Below, piece by piece: positions 1-9,574 of a stretch of 64,000 nucleotides of DNA. The position numbers and the translations under genes are program-made. Under the pieces are notes generated by a model. That model saw only the letters and a list, made by a program, of their open reading frames with translations, searched no databases and was not told where the DNA came from. The stretch comes from Grimontia marina (lineage in GTDB: Bacteria; Pseudomonadota; Gammaproteobacteria; Enterobacterales; Vibrionaceae), in contig NZ_FIZY01000009.1 in assembly GCF_900060185.1 (NCBI RefSeq), positions 1-64,000 of the forward strand. The letters are read 5' to 3'. Position 1 is the stretch's first letter. Each line of letters begins with the position of its first letter.

Positions 1-299
1 AAATACACATTGCCGCAAAAGTACTGATAGTAGGGGTTTTCTACCCATCGGGCACAGACTTCTTCATCGGACAGGGCGTAGACATGTTTGAGGTAATGGA
101 GCCCACACATAAGGCGTATGTTGTTACCCGGTCTCCCTGTTTCCCCGTGATACAAAGGCTCGAAGGCATCATTGAGGGCTTGCCAGTCAATCACCTGAGC
201 CAGTTTCACCAGCTCGTGCCGCAGATTAATCATGTTGACCAGCTCAAGGCGAAAGAGGTCGTGCTCTGTCCGTTCAGGCGTTTTCGGTTTCATTTTCAT
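1..299 (-). CDS. IS5-family transposase, N-terminal part (cut by window edge)
   Basis: Reading the minus strand from ATG at 299 (or the in-frame ATG at 293) gives an open frame that runs off the left edge. It begins MKMKPKTPERTEHDLFRLEL and continues through a GRPG motif, LMCGLHYLKH, LSDEEV and a WVENPYYQYFCG stretch. This is the usual N-terminal domain (InsH/DUF772 type) of IS5-group DDE transposases; the catalytic DDE part would lie outside the window. The end of the element should fall between the start codon and about position 360, but with only one end visible no terminal inverted repeat or target duplication can be proved. It sits directly downstream of the LPS gene block, a common place for insertion elements. 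The frame is intact as far as it can be seen. Confidence 0.8.
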   Translation of the reverse strand, partial: MKMKPKTPERTEHDLFRLELVNMINLRHELVKLAQVIDWQALNDAFEPLYHGETGRPGNNIRLMCGLHYLKHVYALSDEEVCARWVENPYYQYFCGNVY

Positions 300-418
300 C
301 ACCCAAATTGCAAGGTTTTGGAAGGGGAGGCTTAAAAAGCTTGCAATATGAGGGTAGGAAGATCGATGAGATCATCAAATAGATCAGTGTCTTATTTGTA
401 ATTCAGGGCCGACTAATT

Positions 419-1468
419 TCACCTCAGAAGACCGCTATGGGCCATTGAGTTAAGAATTTGCTTATTAGTTGGGATAGAGGCGTCTGCATTCATTACTATT
501 TGGTGAATAACCTCATATCTTGGTGTATATCTAAAAGGAACTGTCGCATAGAAAATTCCCACAGTTGGGGTGTGGGTCGATATGGCAACATTCCTGACGC
601 CAGTATCTGGAGCTACTACCATGGTTGCACCAGCGCAATACGCCAGTAACTCATCAAGTGGCAGGCAGGGTTGAACTTTGAAGTTTTGGTACTTTGACAG
701 GTCTGAAAGATACTCACCCTTTTCATTGTCTTTTACACCCTCAAGGAAAACATGCTCAATATTCGGGTGCTTCTTTATCGCGGCTTCTAACAGTGTTTTC
801 ATTTGGTCATTCTGCAACACTTTTCTTGGTTGAGACGCGCCGTTGAAGTAGACGATATATGGGTTCTTTTTATTCACCAACTCTTGATGGTCAGGATAGG
901 CAAAGTCCAAGCGAAGCGCTGGGGTATGACCAAGTAGGCGCAGCATATCCAGCATAGTTTCAACCTCTGGACTGAAATCAGAGCGCCATACTGCAGCATT
1001 GTAGAGCTTTCCACGAAGCCAGCTTTTATAAGGAAAGCCTACCTTGAGCTTGGCTTTGTTTAGAATGTTGACCCAATAGGAACGGTTCGTGCAAGCAAGG
1101 TCAAAGATGATGTCTTGATCGCCAACTTCTTTGAAGTTAGCTATTTTGTCGGAGAATGAAACCAGCCCCTTTTTGTCTCGCCCATGCAGCACTACGGTGC
1201 GATCTGCTAAATCAGATGGCATTCCATATTGGTAGGTAGAAAGGGCCACTAGAGTGATTTCGGCATTGGGAAAGAACTTTCGAGCTTCCACCAGAAATGG
1301 TCGAGTTATCACCTGATCGCCCAGTGCAGCGTGTCGAATTACCGCCACTTTCTTTACCGTGTTTGGATCAAACTCGTTGTTCAGGTAGTACTTCGCTGAT
1401 TTGGAGGCGTAAGCCCCTTTTTCAAAGCAGGCATGTTTAGATGAAATTTTAGGTTCGCTGAATTTCAT
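419..1468 (-). CDS. Glycosyltransferase family 9 (ADP-heptose:LPS heptosyltransferase-like)
   Basis: This is a GT-B fold glycosyltransferase of the heptosyltransferase family (COG0859). It probably adds a heptose or related sugar to the LPS core at the cytoplasmic face of the inner membrane. The N-terminal Rossmann part carries VAVIRHAALGDQVITRP, the acceptor-side signature of GT9 enzymes, and the C-terminal nucleotide-sugar half has VVAPDTGVRNVA. The ATG at 1468 overlaps the waaF stop as ATGA, so translational coupling is likely; an in-frame ATG at 1516 would extend the protein by 16 residues into waaF and is less likely. It gives 349 residues, normal for the family. It is the last gene of the minus-strand LPS run before the IS remnant. 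Whether it acts as HepI, HepIII or HepIV cannot be told from sequence. Confidence 0.85.
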   Translation of the reverse strand: MKFSEPKISSKHACFEKGAYASKSAKYYLNNEFDPNTVKKVAVIRHAALGDQVITRPFLVEARKFFPNAEITLVALSTYQYGMPSDLADRTVVLHGRDKKGLVSFSDKIANFKEVGDQDIIFDLACTNRSYWVNILNKAKLKVGFPYKSWLRGKLYNAAVWRSDFSPEVETMLDMLRLLGHTPALRLDFAYPDHQELVNKKNPYIVYFNGASQPRKVLQNDQMKTLLEAAIKKHPNIEHVFLEGVKDNEKGEYLSDLSKYQNFKVQPCLPLDELLAYCAGATMVVAPDTGVRNVAISTHTPTVGIFYATVPFRYTPRYEVIHQIVMNADASIPTNKQILNSMAHSGLLR

Positions 1469-2526
1469 GGTGTTTCCGTTTGCGCGCTCGATGTTAGGGA
1501 CAGGTAAGCATCCCAAACTATGTTAGGGGAAAGTTCTGTCAGGCATTTCAAGTGGTTGAATTGGCACTCACGCTTGAAGCAAGGTCGGCATTCAATGTCA
1601 GTGTTTACCATGACCACATTATCTGAGAGCGGAGGTGTGTACTTGGGAGAACTAGAACCATAGATGGCAACAATGTTTACACCTACAGCAGCGGCAACAT
1701 GCATCAGACCAGAGTCGTTAGAAAATACGGTATGGCATGCTGCGAGCAAATCAACTGCATCTACAAGAGCGGTTTCCCCTGCCAAGTTGAAGCACTGTTT
1801 TTGAGCCTCTTGCGGAAGTTGACCAATGATAGTTTGAGCAACCTCTCTATCTTTTGGGCCGCCAAACAAGCATATCTGATTGCCTTCCTCGATGAGCTTT
1901 TTGGCGACATCAGCATAATGAGAATCAGGCCAGCGTTTCGCTGGTCCAAATTCAGCACCCGGGCAAAGGCCGACAATTTTTTCATTTGGATTGATACCAA
2001 ACTTGGCTAAACAAGCAGCCTGGTTTGATTCGTTTACGGTCAGCAAGGGGTATGGAACGTTTTTCAGTTTCACGTCATTTAGCATGGAGGCTTTTGGGTG
2101 GGCGAGTGCTACGTAGCGCTCGACCATATACTGAAAAACCTTGCGGTCAGGGCGTAAATCATTGAGTAGGCCATAGCGCATTTCGCCTTTCCAGCCTGTG
2201 CGCAGGGGAACTTTGGCAAAAAGTGGTATTAGTGCAGATTTTGCGGAGTTAGGTAAAACAAAAGCGTGATCGTATGCTTCAGAACGCAGTGATTTACCCA
2301 GTTTCCAGCGGGTCACCAAACTAAATTCACCGTGCCCTACTGGCATCTCTATCGCTCGATTTATCTCAGGCATGCGCTCAAGAATGGGTTTACACCAAGC
2401 CGGGGCAAGTACGTCTATTTTTGCATTTTGGTACTGTTCACTCAGTCTTGTATATAGACTTTGAGACATCACCATGTCGCCGACCCAGGAAGGGCCAATA
2501 ACAAGAATTTTAATGTTTTGTCCCAT
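1465..2526 (-). CDS. waaF: Lipopolysaccharide heptosyltransferase II
   Basis: WaaF transfers the second L-glycero-D-manno-heptose to the inner core of LPS, using the ADP-heptose whose epimer is set by HldD, encoded about 3.8 kb upstream in the same orientation. The start ILVIGPSWVGDMVMSQSL (near residues 8-24) with its PSWVGD acceptor-binding loop, LPNSAKSAL near residue 95, the CPGAEFGPAKRWP sugar-nucleotide loop and SNDSGLMHVAAA in the C-terminal domain are typical of WaaF. Its 353 residues match the family. It follows the ligase gene by a single base and overlaps the next glycosyltransferase by 4 bp, so the genes are probably one transcription unit. Confidence 0.92.
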   Translation of the reverse strand: MGQNIKILVIGPSWVGDMVMSQSLYTRLSEQYQNAKIDVLAPAWCKPILERMPEINRAIEMPVGHGEFSLVTRWKLGKSLRSEAYDHAFVLPNSAKSALIPLFAKVPLRTGWKGEMRYGLLNDLRPDRKVFQYMVERYVALAHPKASMLNDVKLKNVPYPLLTVNESNQAACLAKFGINPNEKIVGLCPGAEFGPAKRWPDSHYADVAKKLIEEGNQICLFGGPKDREVAQTIIGQLPQEAQKQCFNLAGETALVDAVDLLAACHTVFSNDSGLMHVAAAVGVNIVAIYGSSSPKYTPPLSDNVVMVNTDIECRPCFKRECQFNHLKCLTELSPNIVWDAYLSLTSSAQTETP

Positions 2527-2527
2527 A

Positions 2528-3799
2528 TTAATATCGGCAATTATTCTCTAAATTTCTGTTCACGTTTGGTTTATCGGCTGTCCCATATATTGATGCTGCC
2601 AGGAAAAATGCCAAGAAAAACCCAAAGTACACACTGATTAAATTAGCCTGCAACAGTACTTCTGTTAGGCCGAATATGGAAATCCCTATAATGAAAATGA
2701 ACCCAGTATAACCAAATACATTGTCTCTTCTCTTGAAGAAGATGATACTAGGGACAACCAGCATAGCCAGAATTGCAAGTAATGAAAGTGATCCGGTTGA
2801 CGCTATCATTTCGAAATATTGACTGTGGGCGTGGCCTCTACTTACGCCAACAACCCATTCAGTAAGAACGCCATCCTCATGCAATTGTGTTAGTAATTTT
2901 TCTCTCTCCTCATGCGGTAGGCCAAGTATGGGGCTTTTTTGTAGAGCAACTAGAGATGCATACCATAACTGAAGTCTTCCTCCAGAAGACACTGCAGAAG
3001 ATATATCACCGGAGCTCAATGCATGAATTTCATGTATAGTGTAAGCCGTTCTTTTTTGTATTTTCTCTGAGCTGTGGTATGCAAGCAATGACAGAGATAA
3101 AAAAGCAAAGACTCCGAAAATAACATGTTTTAGATTTGCTCTATTGATATTTAAGATAAGAATCACCCCTAAAATAATAGGAATGGCGAGGATAGCCCCT
3201 CTTGTTAAGGTCATCAAGGTGGAAAGTGTCAAAAGGAAAAATGAGATCCACAACAAAGTCTTATTTTTTGAGCCTCTTAGCATACAGAGAGACATAAAAG
3301 CCATTGAACAAGAAAGGTATCCAAAGTTAATGCTAAATAAGAAACCATCGACTCTGTCAAAGTTGAGGATTATTAATTGAAACAAGCTAATGGATATTGT
3401 TCCGATGGAGCCAATAAAAATACCTAGCTCCAAAGGTTTTCTTACTTGTAAATTTGGTATTTTATCTTTTAATAATAAATATATTGCAAAGCAAATTAGT
3501 ATTTTACTTGGGGCGTCAATATATCTAAAATTTCCAAAGTCTCGAATTAGATTATGTACATTGCTAAGAAAGTATGCAGAGAAACATAGCAAAACGATGT
3601 AGTCTATGCGGTTGAGCTTTATTGATTTTCTTTTTGATACAATAAATGTAATGGAGTAAATGACTAACACCAACGTAACTGCAACACTAAAGTTGGGTGT
3701 CCACAGTAATAGTCCAGGCACTAAGAATAATGACAGTAATATCAAACTTCTTGAATTGAAAGTTGTCTTGGTGATTCTTTCTTTTATTGAAGTGTTCAT
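2528..3799 (-). CDS. O-antigen ligase / Wzy-like membrane protein
   Basis: This is a 423-residue polytopic protein with about ten to twelve hydrophobic segments and a large periplasmic loop near residues 240-330, the architecture of the Wzy_C/WaaL superfamily (PF04932). The loop ends in GVSRGHAHSQYFEMIASTG; a histidine in this position is the conserved ligase/polymerase feature. WaaL joins undecaprenyl-linked O-antigen to lipid A-core in the periplasm. Its place between waaF and an acyltransferase favours ligase over polymerase, but sequence alone does not decide. The gene is clearly AT-rich compared with the flanking lpxM-hldD block, with many ATA and TTA codons, which suggests acquisition by transfer, as is usual for O-antigen functions. 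It abuts the acyltransferase stop with no intergenic space. Confidence 0.78.
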   Translation of the reverse strand: MNTSIKERITKTTFNSRSLILLSLFLVPGLLLWTPNFSVAVTLVLVIYSITFIVSKRKSIKLNRIDYIVLLCFSAYFLSNVHNLIRDFGNFRYIDAPSKILICFAIYLLLKDKIPNLQVRKPLELGIFIGSIGTISISLFQLIILNFDRVDGFLFSINFGYLSCSMAFMSLCMLRGSKNKTLLWISFFLLTLSTLMTLTRGAILAIPIILGVILILNINRANLKHVIFGVFAFLSLSLLAYHSSEKIQKRTAYTIHEIHALSSGDISSAVSSGGRLQLWYASLVALQKSPILGLPHEEREKLLTQLHEDGVLTEWVVGVSRGHAHSQYFEMIASTGSLSLLAILAMLVVPSIIFFKRRDNVFGYTGFIFIIGISIFGLTEVLLQANLISVYFGFFLAFFLAASIYGTADKPNVNRNLENNCRY

Positions 3800-4354
3800 T
3801 TAGTAGTTAAGCTCACTATTCCATATAATGCTATCTTTTATTACTCTGGCTGGATTTCCCGCAGCGATACACTTACCAGGAATGTTCTTTGTAACAACAG
3901 AGTTTATTCCAACCACACTGTCATCTCCAATTGAACAGCCTTTTAATATTACTGCACAATCGGCAAGCCATACGTGATCACCAATTTTGATACTCTTTGC
4001 TTGATTCACTCTTAGTGTATCCATAAGTATATCGTGTCCATCACTAGTCATCATTTTCACGTTTCGTGAGAGCATGCACCTTTCCCCGATGACGAGAGAT
4101 GTACCTCGCTCTCGCGAAGATAAGTAGCAACCTTCACCCACAACGCTGTCTTTGCCGATGTGGAGTGTACATCCAATCCCATCGATTTCTATTTGGACAC
4201 CCCTAAGGTTTGCACCTTTTTCAATAACGAGGAGATTCTTCGTCCCTTTGATGGAAATATGACACTCACGGATGCGAGTGTCTTTATGTATTTCAATAGA
4301 ATTACCTGAGGAGATTTTGACTTTATTCCGAATGTGAAAAAGAAGACTTGGCAT
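3800..4354 (-). CDS. Left-handed beta-helix (hexapeptide) O-acetyltransferase
   Basis: A 184-residue protein made mostly of hexapeptide repeats from about residue 40 (GANLRGVQIEIDGIG, VVGEGCYLS, IGDHVWLADCAVILKG, DSVVGINSVVTKN) and ending in the AAGNPARVI motif that closes the acyl-CoA site of the WbbJ/NodL/LacA family. It likely O-acetylates a core or O-antigen sugar with acetyl-CoA in the cytoplasm. The start at 4354 is chosen because GGAGG stands five bases upstream; a longer in-frame start at 4393 would run into the lpxM-like gene and has no such site. The acceptor sugar is unknown. Like its downstream neighbour it is AT-rich, so the two may have been transferred together. Confidence 0.8.
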   Translation of the reverse strand: MPSLLFHIRNKVKISSGNSIEIHKDTRIRECHISIKGTKNLLVIEKGANLRGVQIEIDGIGCTLHIGKDSVVGEGCYLSSRERGTSLVIGERCMLSRNVKMMTSDGHDILMDTLRVNQAKSIKIGDHVWLADCAVILKGCSIGDDSVVGINSVVTKNIPGKCIAAGNPARVIKDSIIWNSELNY

Positions 4355-4373
4355 TATACCTCCAAAAACTGAC

Positions 4374-5315
4374 TCAGTAATTCTGGCTACCATCTGGCCT
4401 AGATCTCAGCAAATTCATAATCCACATATACTGGCCAGGGTCGTTTTCCAAAAACTGTTCAATGCGTTCGTTCATCATGCGCGCATCTGTTTCTTCGCTC
4501 CCTGATGGGAATGGAGCCAGTGGCGGCTGCACAATCACCTCAAAGTTTCCGGTCTCACGGTTATAAACAGGCATTAATGGAACGATTTTCGCGCGGCTTA
4601 ATGTCGCAAGCTTGCCTAAACCAGACAGTGTCGCTTTCTGTGCGGCAAAGAAAGGCACAAACACGCTGTAGTCCGGGCCATGATCTTCATCCGGCAGGTA
4701 GTAGCCAAGGTAGCCCTCACGTACGGATTTAATAAAGGGCTTAATGCCATCTGCACGCTCGTGAGTTCTGCCGCCATATTTTAGGCGCTGCACGTTCATC
4801 AACCAGTCTGCCACTTTGTTCTTTTGTTTCTTCACCATGGCTGCGACGGGCAGGCCGCGCGAAGCGAGTTGTACCGCAGGGTAATCAATCGCCCAGCTAT
4901 GAGGTACTAACAGAATGACTTTCTCGCCGCTCTCAACAAGCTCTGTCAGGATTTCCTCATTGCGGAATAAGGTGCGCTTTTCCAAATAGTGTTTGCTGCG
5001 CATCATGATAGTGGCAAAGCCCAGCAGAACACATCCCGCATTAATATAGCTTTGCTCTAAGATGGAGAAACGTTCTTCGTCGGTTTTCTCTGGGAAACAT
5101 TGCTGAAGATTGATCACTGCACGCTTTTTGGCGCGGTTGTTCATTCTTACCATTCGTTTGGCGAGAAACACAGCGAATTTGTCGCGGAGTCTGAATGGTA
5201 CAAACGCCATGATGGCAGCAAAGAAAATACCCAGCCAGGTACCCCAATAGCGTGGGTGCAGAAACGCCCATTCAAAGGTTGGTAGGTAAGAGCTGTTTTT
5301 CGGATCTTGGCTCAT
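4374..5315 (-). CDS. lpxM: Lipid A late acyltransferase (LpxM/LpxN type)
   Basis: A lysophospholipid acyltransferase-like enzyme that adds a secondary acyl chain to Kdo-lipid A at the inner membrane. It has 313 residues, a hydrophobic N-terminal anchor near residues 25-45, and the catalytic HX4D box in LLVPHSWAIDYPA near residue 138, followed by PDEDHGP and FVPFFAAQKATLSGLGKLA, as in the HtrB/MsbB family. The FEWAFLHPRYWGTW start is characteristic of LpxM homologues. In Vibrio cholerae the paralogue at this position (LpxN) transfers a 3-hydroxyacyl chain; which chain this one uses cannot be read from sequence. It lies 75 bp downstream of hldD, behind a likely hldD terminator. Confidence 0.87.
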   Translation of the reverse strand: MSQDPKNSSYLPTFEWAFLHPRYWGTWLGIFFAAIMAFVPFRLRDKFAVFLAKRMVRMNNRAKKRAVINLQQCFPEKTDEERFSILEQSYINAGCVLLGFATIMMRSKHYLEKRTLFRNEEILTELVESGEKVILLVPHSWAIDYPAVQLASRGLPVAAMVKKQKNKVADWLMNVQRLKYGGRTHERADGIKPFIKSVREGYLGYYLPDEDHGPDYSVFVPFFAAQKATLSGLGKLATLSRAKIVPLMPVYNRETGNFEVIVQPPLAPFPSGSEETDARMMNERIEQFLENDPGQYMWIMNLLRSRPDGSQNY

Positions 5316-5348
5316 AGAGTCGGAACTACAGAAATCGAACTTAGGAGG

Positions 5349-5377
5349 AAAAAAGGGGTGGCGTCGTTATTCCACCC
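5349..5377 (-). terminator. Intrinsic terminator of hldD
   Basis: On the minus strand the six-base arms GGGTGG and CCACCC (5356-5361 and 5372-5377) enclose a ten-base loop and are followed by C and six T. It stands 13 bp after the hldD stop, so some or most transcripts should end before the lpxM-like gene. Confidence 0.7.
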
Positions 5378-5389
5378 GCTTTCAGTTAA

Positions 5390-6334
5390 TTACTTATTCA
5401 AAATTGCCATGTACTCGGCAACACCTTCTGCAACAGTTTTAAACTCGTCAGGGTAACCCGCTGCGCGAACTTTGGTGAGATCTGCCTGAGTGTAAGCCTG
5501 ATAGCGGCCTTTTAGGTGATCTGGGAATGGGATTTCTTCCACTTCGCCTTGCCCGTGGTGCTTGATGACTGCGTCTGCAACTGCGCGGAAAGGTTCAGCG
5601 CGACCCGTACCACAGTTGAAGATGCCTGATTGACTGTTTTGCCAGAACCAGATGTTCATCTTGCACACGTCACCGACGTAAACGAAATCACGCTTGAAGG
5701 TGTCGCTGCCTTCGAACAGTTTCGGGTTTTGGCCATCTTTGATTTGGTTGTTTAGGTGGAATGCCACAGATGCCATGCTGCCTTTGTGGTTCTCACGTGG
5801 GCCGTATACATTGAAGTAACGAAAACCAGTAATTTGAGACAGTGTTTCTCCGTGTGCCTCTGCGTCAGCCCAAATGCGACGAACATAGTTATCGAACAGT
5901 TGCTTCGAATAACCGTAAACGTTCAGTGCACCCTCGTATTGTGGCTCTTCGATGAAGTCGTGGTCGCGGCCGCCGTAAGTTGCAGCCGATGATGCGTACA
6001 GGAATGGAATTTCGCGCTCAAGACAGTAATGCAGCAACTCTTTAGAATACTCATAGTTGTTGAGCATCATGTATTTTCCGTCCCACTCAGTGGTTGCAGA
6101 GCAAGCACCTTCGTGGAATACCGCTTCGATAGGACCGAAATCGTCACCCGCCATGATTTGTGCGATGAAGTCTTCTTTGTCCATGTAATCAGCGATATCC
6201 AGGTCAACCAGATTCACGAATTTGGTGCCGTCTTTCAGGTTATCAACCACCAGAATGTCGTTGTAACCTTGTTCGTTCAGCGCTTTAACCAGATTGCTGC
6301 CGATCATGCCGGCGCCGCCAGTCACTATAATCAT
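5390..6334 (-). CDS. hldD: ADP-L-glycero-D-manno-heptose 6-epimerase
   Basis: HldD (RfaD) converts ADP-D-glycero-D-manno-heptose into the L,D form used by WaaC and WaaF. It is an extended short-chain dehydrogenase/reductase: [18 protein letters not shown] at residues 2-19 is the NADP-binding GxxGxxG fold, [14 protein letters not shown] carries the YxxxK catalytic pair near residue 140, and [16 protein letters not shown] is a family signature. The start at 6334 (314 residues, AGGT upstream) matches E. coli HldD; the longer frame to 6379 lacks a ribosome site. It is divergent from the tetR-like gene, with a 107-bp gap that must hold both promoters. Gene order hldD-kbl-tdh mirrors E. coli. Confidence 0.95.
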   Translation of the reverse strand: MIIVTGGAGMIGSNLVKALNEQGYNDILVVDNLKDGTKFVNLVDLDIADYMDKEDFIAQIMAGDDFGPIEAVFHEGACSATTEWDGKYMMLNNYEYSKELLHYCLEREIPFLYASSAATYGGRDHDFIEEPQYEGALNVYGYSKQLFDNYVRRIWADAEAHGETLSQITGFRYFNVYGPRENHKGSMASVAFHLNNQIKDGQNPKLFEGSDTFKRDFVYVGDVCKMNIWFWQNSQSGIFNCGTGRAEPFRAVADAVIKHHGQGEVEEIPFPDHLKGRYQAYTQADLTKVRAAGYPDEFKTVAEGVAEYMAILNK

Positions 6335-6441
6335 ATCTTTACCTAAATTCTGTTGACCTGAATTATGAGAAGGCCCCACCAGTAATTCAGCGAGGCTATG
6401 GTAATATTTCCCTTTCTGGGCTTGAGGATAGCAGTTTAACC

Positions 6442-7104
6442 ATGAAAACCCGTGATCGCATTATTCATTCAGCGCTGGCGCTCTTCAACGAGCAGGGTGA
6501 GCCAAACGTCACCACTAACCATATTGCTGCCGATCTGGGGATAAGCCCGGGAAACCTGTATTACCACTTCCGTAATAAGGAAGAGATTATACACAGTATT
6601 TTCGATCAATACGCGCTCGATCTTTCAACAGGTTTTCAGCCGGAAGTCCCAGCGGAATCTGACGAACAGCGGCTGCTTGCTTACCTCGATGCCACCTTCC
6701 AACTGATGTGGCGATACCGTTTCTTCTACGCCAATCTGCCCGATATCCTAAGCCGTGATGCTGAGCTTCAGAGTAAATACCTGGAAGCGCAGCAGGCATT
6801 GAAAGCCAATCTCTTTGCGATGCTGAGCCGCTTTCGTGAAACGGGATGGCTGGATATGGACGATGAAGCGCTGCAGTCACTGTGCAGCACGCTGAAACTG
6901 GTCGCTTCGAGTTGGATATTCTATCAAAGCGCGCAGTCACCACAGGCGAAGGTCACGCCAGTGGTGATTTATCAGGGCGTGCTGCAAATCCTCAACATGG
7001 TGTCACCGATGACGACCGATAAAGGTAGAGCAGTAGTATCAGGTTTGATAGGGCACTACCGCGAACAGATGGAAAGCACCAAGGCGGTTTCCGACTCAGC
7101 GTGA
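6442..7104 (+). CDS. TetR/AcrR-family transcriptional regulator
   Basis: A 220-residue TetR-family regulator. The N-terminal HTH spans about residues 8-55 ([17 protein letters not shown], then [25 protein letters not shown]). The C-terminal ligand domain is helical and resembles the group seen in marine gammaproteobacteria next to lipid or LPS genes, but no ligand can be assigned. It is transcribed away from hldD and toward kbl-tdh, separated from kbl by 177 bp. E. coli has no such gene between hldD and kbl, so it is an insertion into an otherwise conserved order. It could control itself, hldD or kbl; an operator was not recognised by eye. Confidence 0.85.
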   Translation: MKTRDRIIHSALALFNEQGEPNVTTNHIAADLGISPGNLYYHFRNKEEIIHSIFDQYALDLSTGFQPEVPAESDEQRLLAYLDATFQLMWRYRFFYANLPDILSRDAELQSKYLEAQQALKANLFAMLSRFRETGWLDMDDEALQSLCSTLKLVASSWIFYQSAQSPQAKVTPVVIYQGVLQILNMVSPMTTDKGRAVVSGLIGHYREQMESTKAVSDSA

Positions 7105-7281
7105 TAGAGCACAATAAGATGTACTAATTCAATAGACGCGACCTTCCTCAGAACTCTATCATCTACACTCTTTCTAATATGTCATACTGTAAGCTGGGTG
7201 TTATTTAGACACTTTAGCTTTCAGTGGTGCAATAATCATATTGATATCAACCTGTTCCTGTTTCCATCGATGGAGTAAGCG

Positions 7282-8478
7282 ATGACTGCCGCTTTTTACC
7301 AGCAAATCCGCCAGCAGCTTGAAGAAGTAAAAGCTGAAGGCCTGTACAAAGATGAACGTGTGATCACGTCAGCCCAAAAGGCGAACATCTCAGTAACGTC
7401 CGGTGACGAAGTGCTGAACTTCTGTGCCAACAACTATCTGGGTCTGGCTAACCACCCTGCGCTGATTGAAGCGGCAAAAGCAGGGATGGATGAGCATGGC
7501 TTCGGCATGGCATCGGTACGCTTTATCTGTGGCACCCAAGATTCGCATAAGGTATTGGAAGAAAAGCTTTCTGCTTTCCTCGGTATGGAAGACACCATCC
7601 TTTACTCTTCTTGCTTCGATGCCAACGCTGGCCTGTTTGAAACTATTTTGGGTGCAGAAGATGCGATCATTTCCGATGCGCTGAACCACGCTTCTATCAT
7701 CGACGGTGTGCGTTTGTGTAAAGCGATGCGCTTCCGCTATGCCAACAACAATATGGAAGAGTTGGAGCAGCAACTGATTGCGGCGAAAGAAAAAGGTGCT
7801 CGCAATACACTTATCGTGACAGACGGTGTGTTCTCTATGGACGGTGTGGTCGCAAACCTGCCTGCTATCTGCGATCTGGCAGAAAAATACGGCGCGCTTG
7901 TGATGGTGGATGACTCTCATGCTGTCGGCTTTATGGGCGCGAACGGTCGTGGTACCCACGAATACCATGACGTGATTGATCGTATCGACATCATCACTGG
8001 CACCTTGGGTAAAGCCATGGGCGGCGCGTCAGGCGGTTACACGTCAGGCAAGAAAGAAGTGATTGATTGGCTGCGTCAGCGTTCACGTCCTTACCTGTTC
8101 TCGAACTCACTGGCACCAGCGATTGTTTCAGCGTCTATCCGTGTGATTGACCTGCTGGCAGAAAGCGGCGATCTGCGTGACAAGCTGTGGGACAACGCCA
8201 ACCACTTCCTTGCACGCATGAGCGAAGCGGGTTTCACGTTGGCAGGTGCTGATCACGCCATTATTCCCGTGATGCTGGGTGATGCAAAAGTGGCGGGCGA
8301 ATTTGCAGAGCGCATGATGAAAGAAGGTATCTACGTAGTCGGTTTCTCCTTCCCTGTGGTACCGAAAGGTCAGGCGCGTATTCGCACGCAAATGTCAGCG
8401 GCACACAGCCGTGAGCAACTGGACAAGGCAATCGACGCCTTTATCAAAGTCGGCAAAGACATGGGTCTGATTGGATAA
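7282..8478 (+). CDS. kbl: 2-amino-3-ketobutyrate coenzyme A ligase
   Basis: Kbl is a PLP enzyme of the alpha-oxoamine synthase family. It cleaves 2-amino-3-oxobutyrate with CoA to glycine and acetyl-CoA, the second step of threonine breakdown. At 398 residues it is the usual length. K244 in [15 protein letters not shown] is the Schiff-base lysine; DSHAVGFMG (from D211) and the N-terminal [10 protein letters not shown] near residue 47 are family marks. GGAG lies seven bases before the ATG. The tdh start follows six bases after the kbl stop, so the pair forms an operon producing enzymes that hand over an unstable intermediate. The leader contains no recognisable leader peptide. Confidence 0.97.
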   Translation: MTAAFYQQIRQQLEEVKAEGLYKDERVITSAQKANISVTSGDEVLNFCANNYLGLANHPALIEAAKAGMDEHGFGMASVRFICGTQDSHKVLEEKLSAFLGMEDTILYSSCFDANAGLFETILGAEDAIISDALNHASIIDGVRLCKAMRFRYANNNMEELEQQLIAAKEKGARNTLIVTDGVFSMDGVVANLPAICDLAEKYGALVMVDDSHAVGFMGANGRGTHEYHDVIDRIDIITGTLGKAMGGASGGYTSGKKEVIDWLRQRSRPYLFSNSLAPAIVSASIRVIDLLAESGDLRDKLWDNANHFLARMSEAGFTLAGADHAIIPVMLGDAKVAGEFAERMMKEGIYVVGFSFPVVPKGQARIRTQMSAAHSREQLDKAIDAFIKVGKDMGLIG

Positions 8479-8484
8479 GCAACG

Positions 8485-9525
8485 ATGACGAACAAAATGA
8501 AAGCGCTGGCAAAACTGAAAGCAGAACCGGGCATTTGGATGACCGAGGTTGAGCAGCCAGAGCTGGGCCATAACGATCTGCTGATCAAAATCCGAAAAAC
8601 CGCGATTTGTGGTACCGACGTGCATATCTACAACTGGGATGAATGGTCTCAAAAGACCATTCCTGTGCCAATGGTTGTTGGACATGAGTACGTGGGTGAA
8701 GTGGTTGGTATCGGCCAGGAAGTGCGTGGTTTCGCCATTGGCGACCGCGTATCAGGTGAAGGTCATATTACCTGTGGGCATTGCCGTAACTGCCGTGCTG
8801 GCCGCACGCATCTTTGCCGCAACACCATTGGTGTAGGCGTAAACCGTGAAGGTGCGTTTGCCGAATACCTGGTGATCCCTGCATTTAATGCATTCAAAAT
8901 CCCGGAAGACATTTCAGACGATTTAGCTTCTATCTTCGACCCATTTGGTAACGCGGTTCACACAGCGCTGTCTTTTGATCTTGTTGGTGAAGATGTTCTG
9001 ATCACAGGTGCTGGTCCTATCGGCATCATGGCGGCAGCAGTCGCGAAGCACGTGGGCGCCCGTCATGTGGTGATCACCGATGTGAATGAATACCGTTTGG
9101 AGCTGGCACGTAAGATGGGTGTGACCCGCGCGGTGAATGTGGCAGAAGAAAAACTGGAAGACGTGATGTCAGAGCTGGGCATGCGCGAAGGCTTCGATGT
9201 GGGCCTTGAGATGTCCGGTAATCCGTCCGCGTTCAACGGCATGCTTCAAACCATGAACCACGGCGGCCGCATTGCGCTGCTGGGTATTCCGCCGTCAGAC
9301 ATGGGCATCGACTGGAATCAGGTGATCTTCAAAGGTCTGGTGATTAAAGGGATCTATGGCCGCGAAATGTTTGAAACCTGGTACAAGATGGCAAGCCTTA
9401 TCCAATCGGGTCTGGATTTAAGCCCAATCATCACGCACCATTACAGTGTGGATGACTTCCAGAAAGGCTTCGATGTGATGTGTTCTGGACAGTCAGGTAA
9501 AGTTATCCTCGACTGGACAAAGTAA
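8485..9525 (+). CDS. tdh: L-threonine 3-dehydrogenase
   Basis: Tdh is a zinc-dependent medium-chain dehydrogenase that oxidises L-threonine with NAD to 2-amino-3-oxobutyrate, the Kbl substrate. With the start used here C42, H67 and E68 form the catalytic zinc site ([18 protein letters not shown]), and C97, C100, C103 and C111 the structural zinc lobe ([15 protein letters not shown]). [13 protein letters not shown] near residue 175 is the NAD-binding turn. An internal ATG at 8497 would give the 342-residue form closer to E. coli, but neither start has a strong ribosome site, so the start is open by four residues. It is co-transcribed with kbl and closed by a clear terminator. Confidence 0.96.
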   Translation: MTNKMKALAKLKAEPGIWMTEVEQPELGHNDLLIKIRKTAICGTDVHIYNWDEWSQKTIPVPMVVGHEYVGEVVGIGQEVRGFAIGDRVSGEGHITCGHCRNCRAGRTHLCRNTIGVGVNREGAFAEYLVIPAFNAFKIPEDISDDLASIFDPFGNAVHTALSFDLVGEDVLITGAGPIGIMAAAVAKHVGARHVVITDVNEYRLELARKMGVTRAVNVAEEKLEDVMSELGMREGFDVGLEMSGNPSAFNGMLQTMNHGGRIALLGIPPSDMGIDWNQVIFKGLVIKGIYGREMFETWYKMASLIQSGLDLSPIITHHYSVDDFQKGFDVMCSGQSGKVILDWTK

Positions 9526-9550
9526 TCATCGTCTGTTGCTTGAATTTCAA

Positions 9551-9574
9551 AACCCGCTCCGGCGGGTTTTTATT
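9551..9574. terminator. Bidirectional intrinsic terminator between tdh and yibQ
   Basis: A seven-base stem AACCCGC/GCGGGTT with a four-base loop is flanked by A on the left and T on the right, so it can end both tdh (plus) and the yibQ unit (minus), whose stop codon touches it. Confidence 0.85.

Noticed and set aside
84-335. Plus-strand frame of 83 codons at the left edge
   Set aside because: The minus strand codes for a clear IS5-type transposase N-terminus; the plus frame is its shadow.
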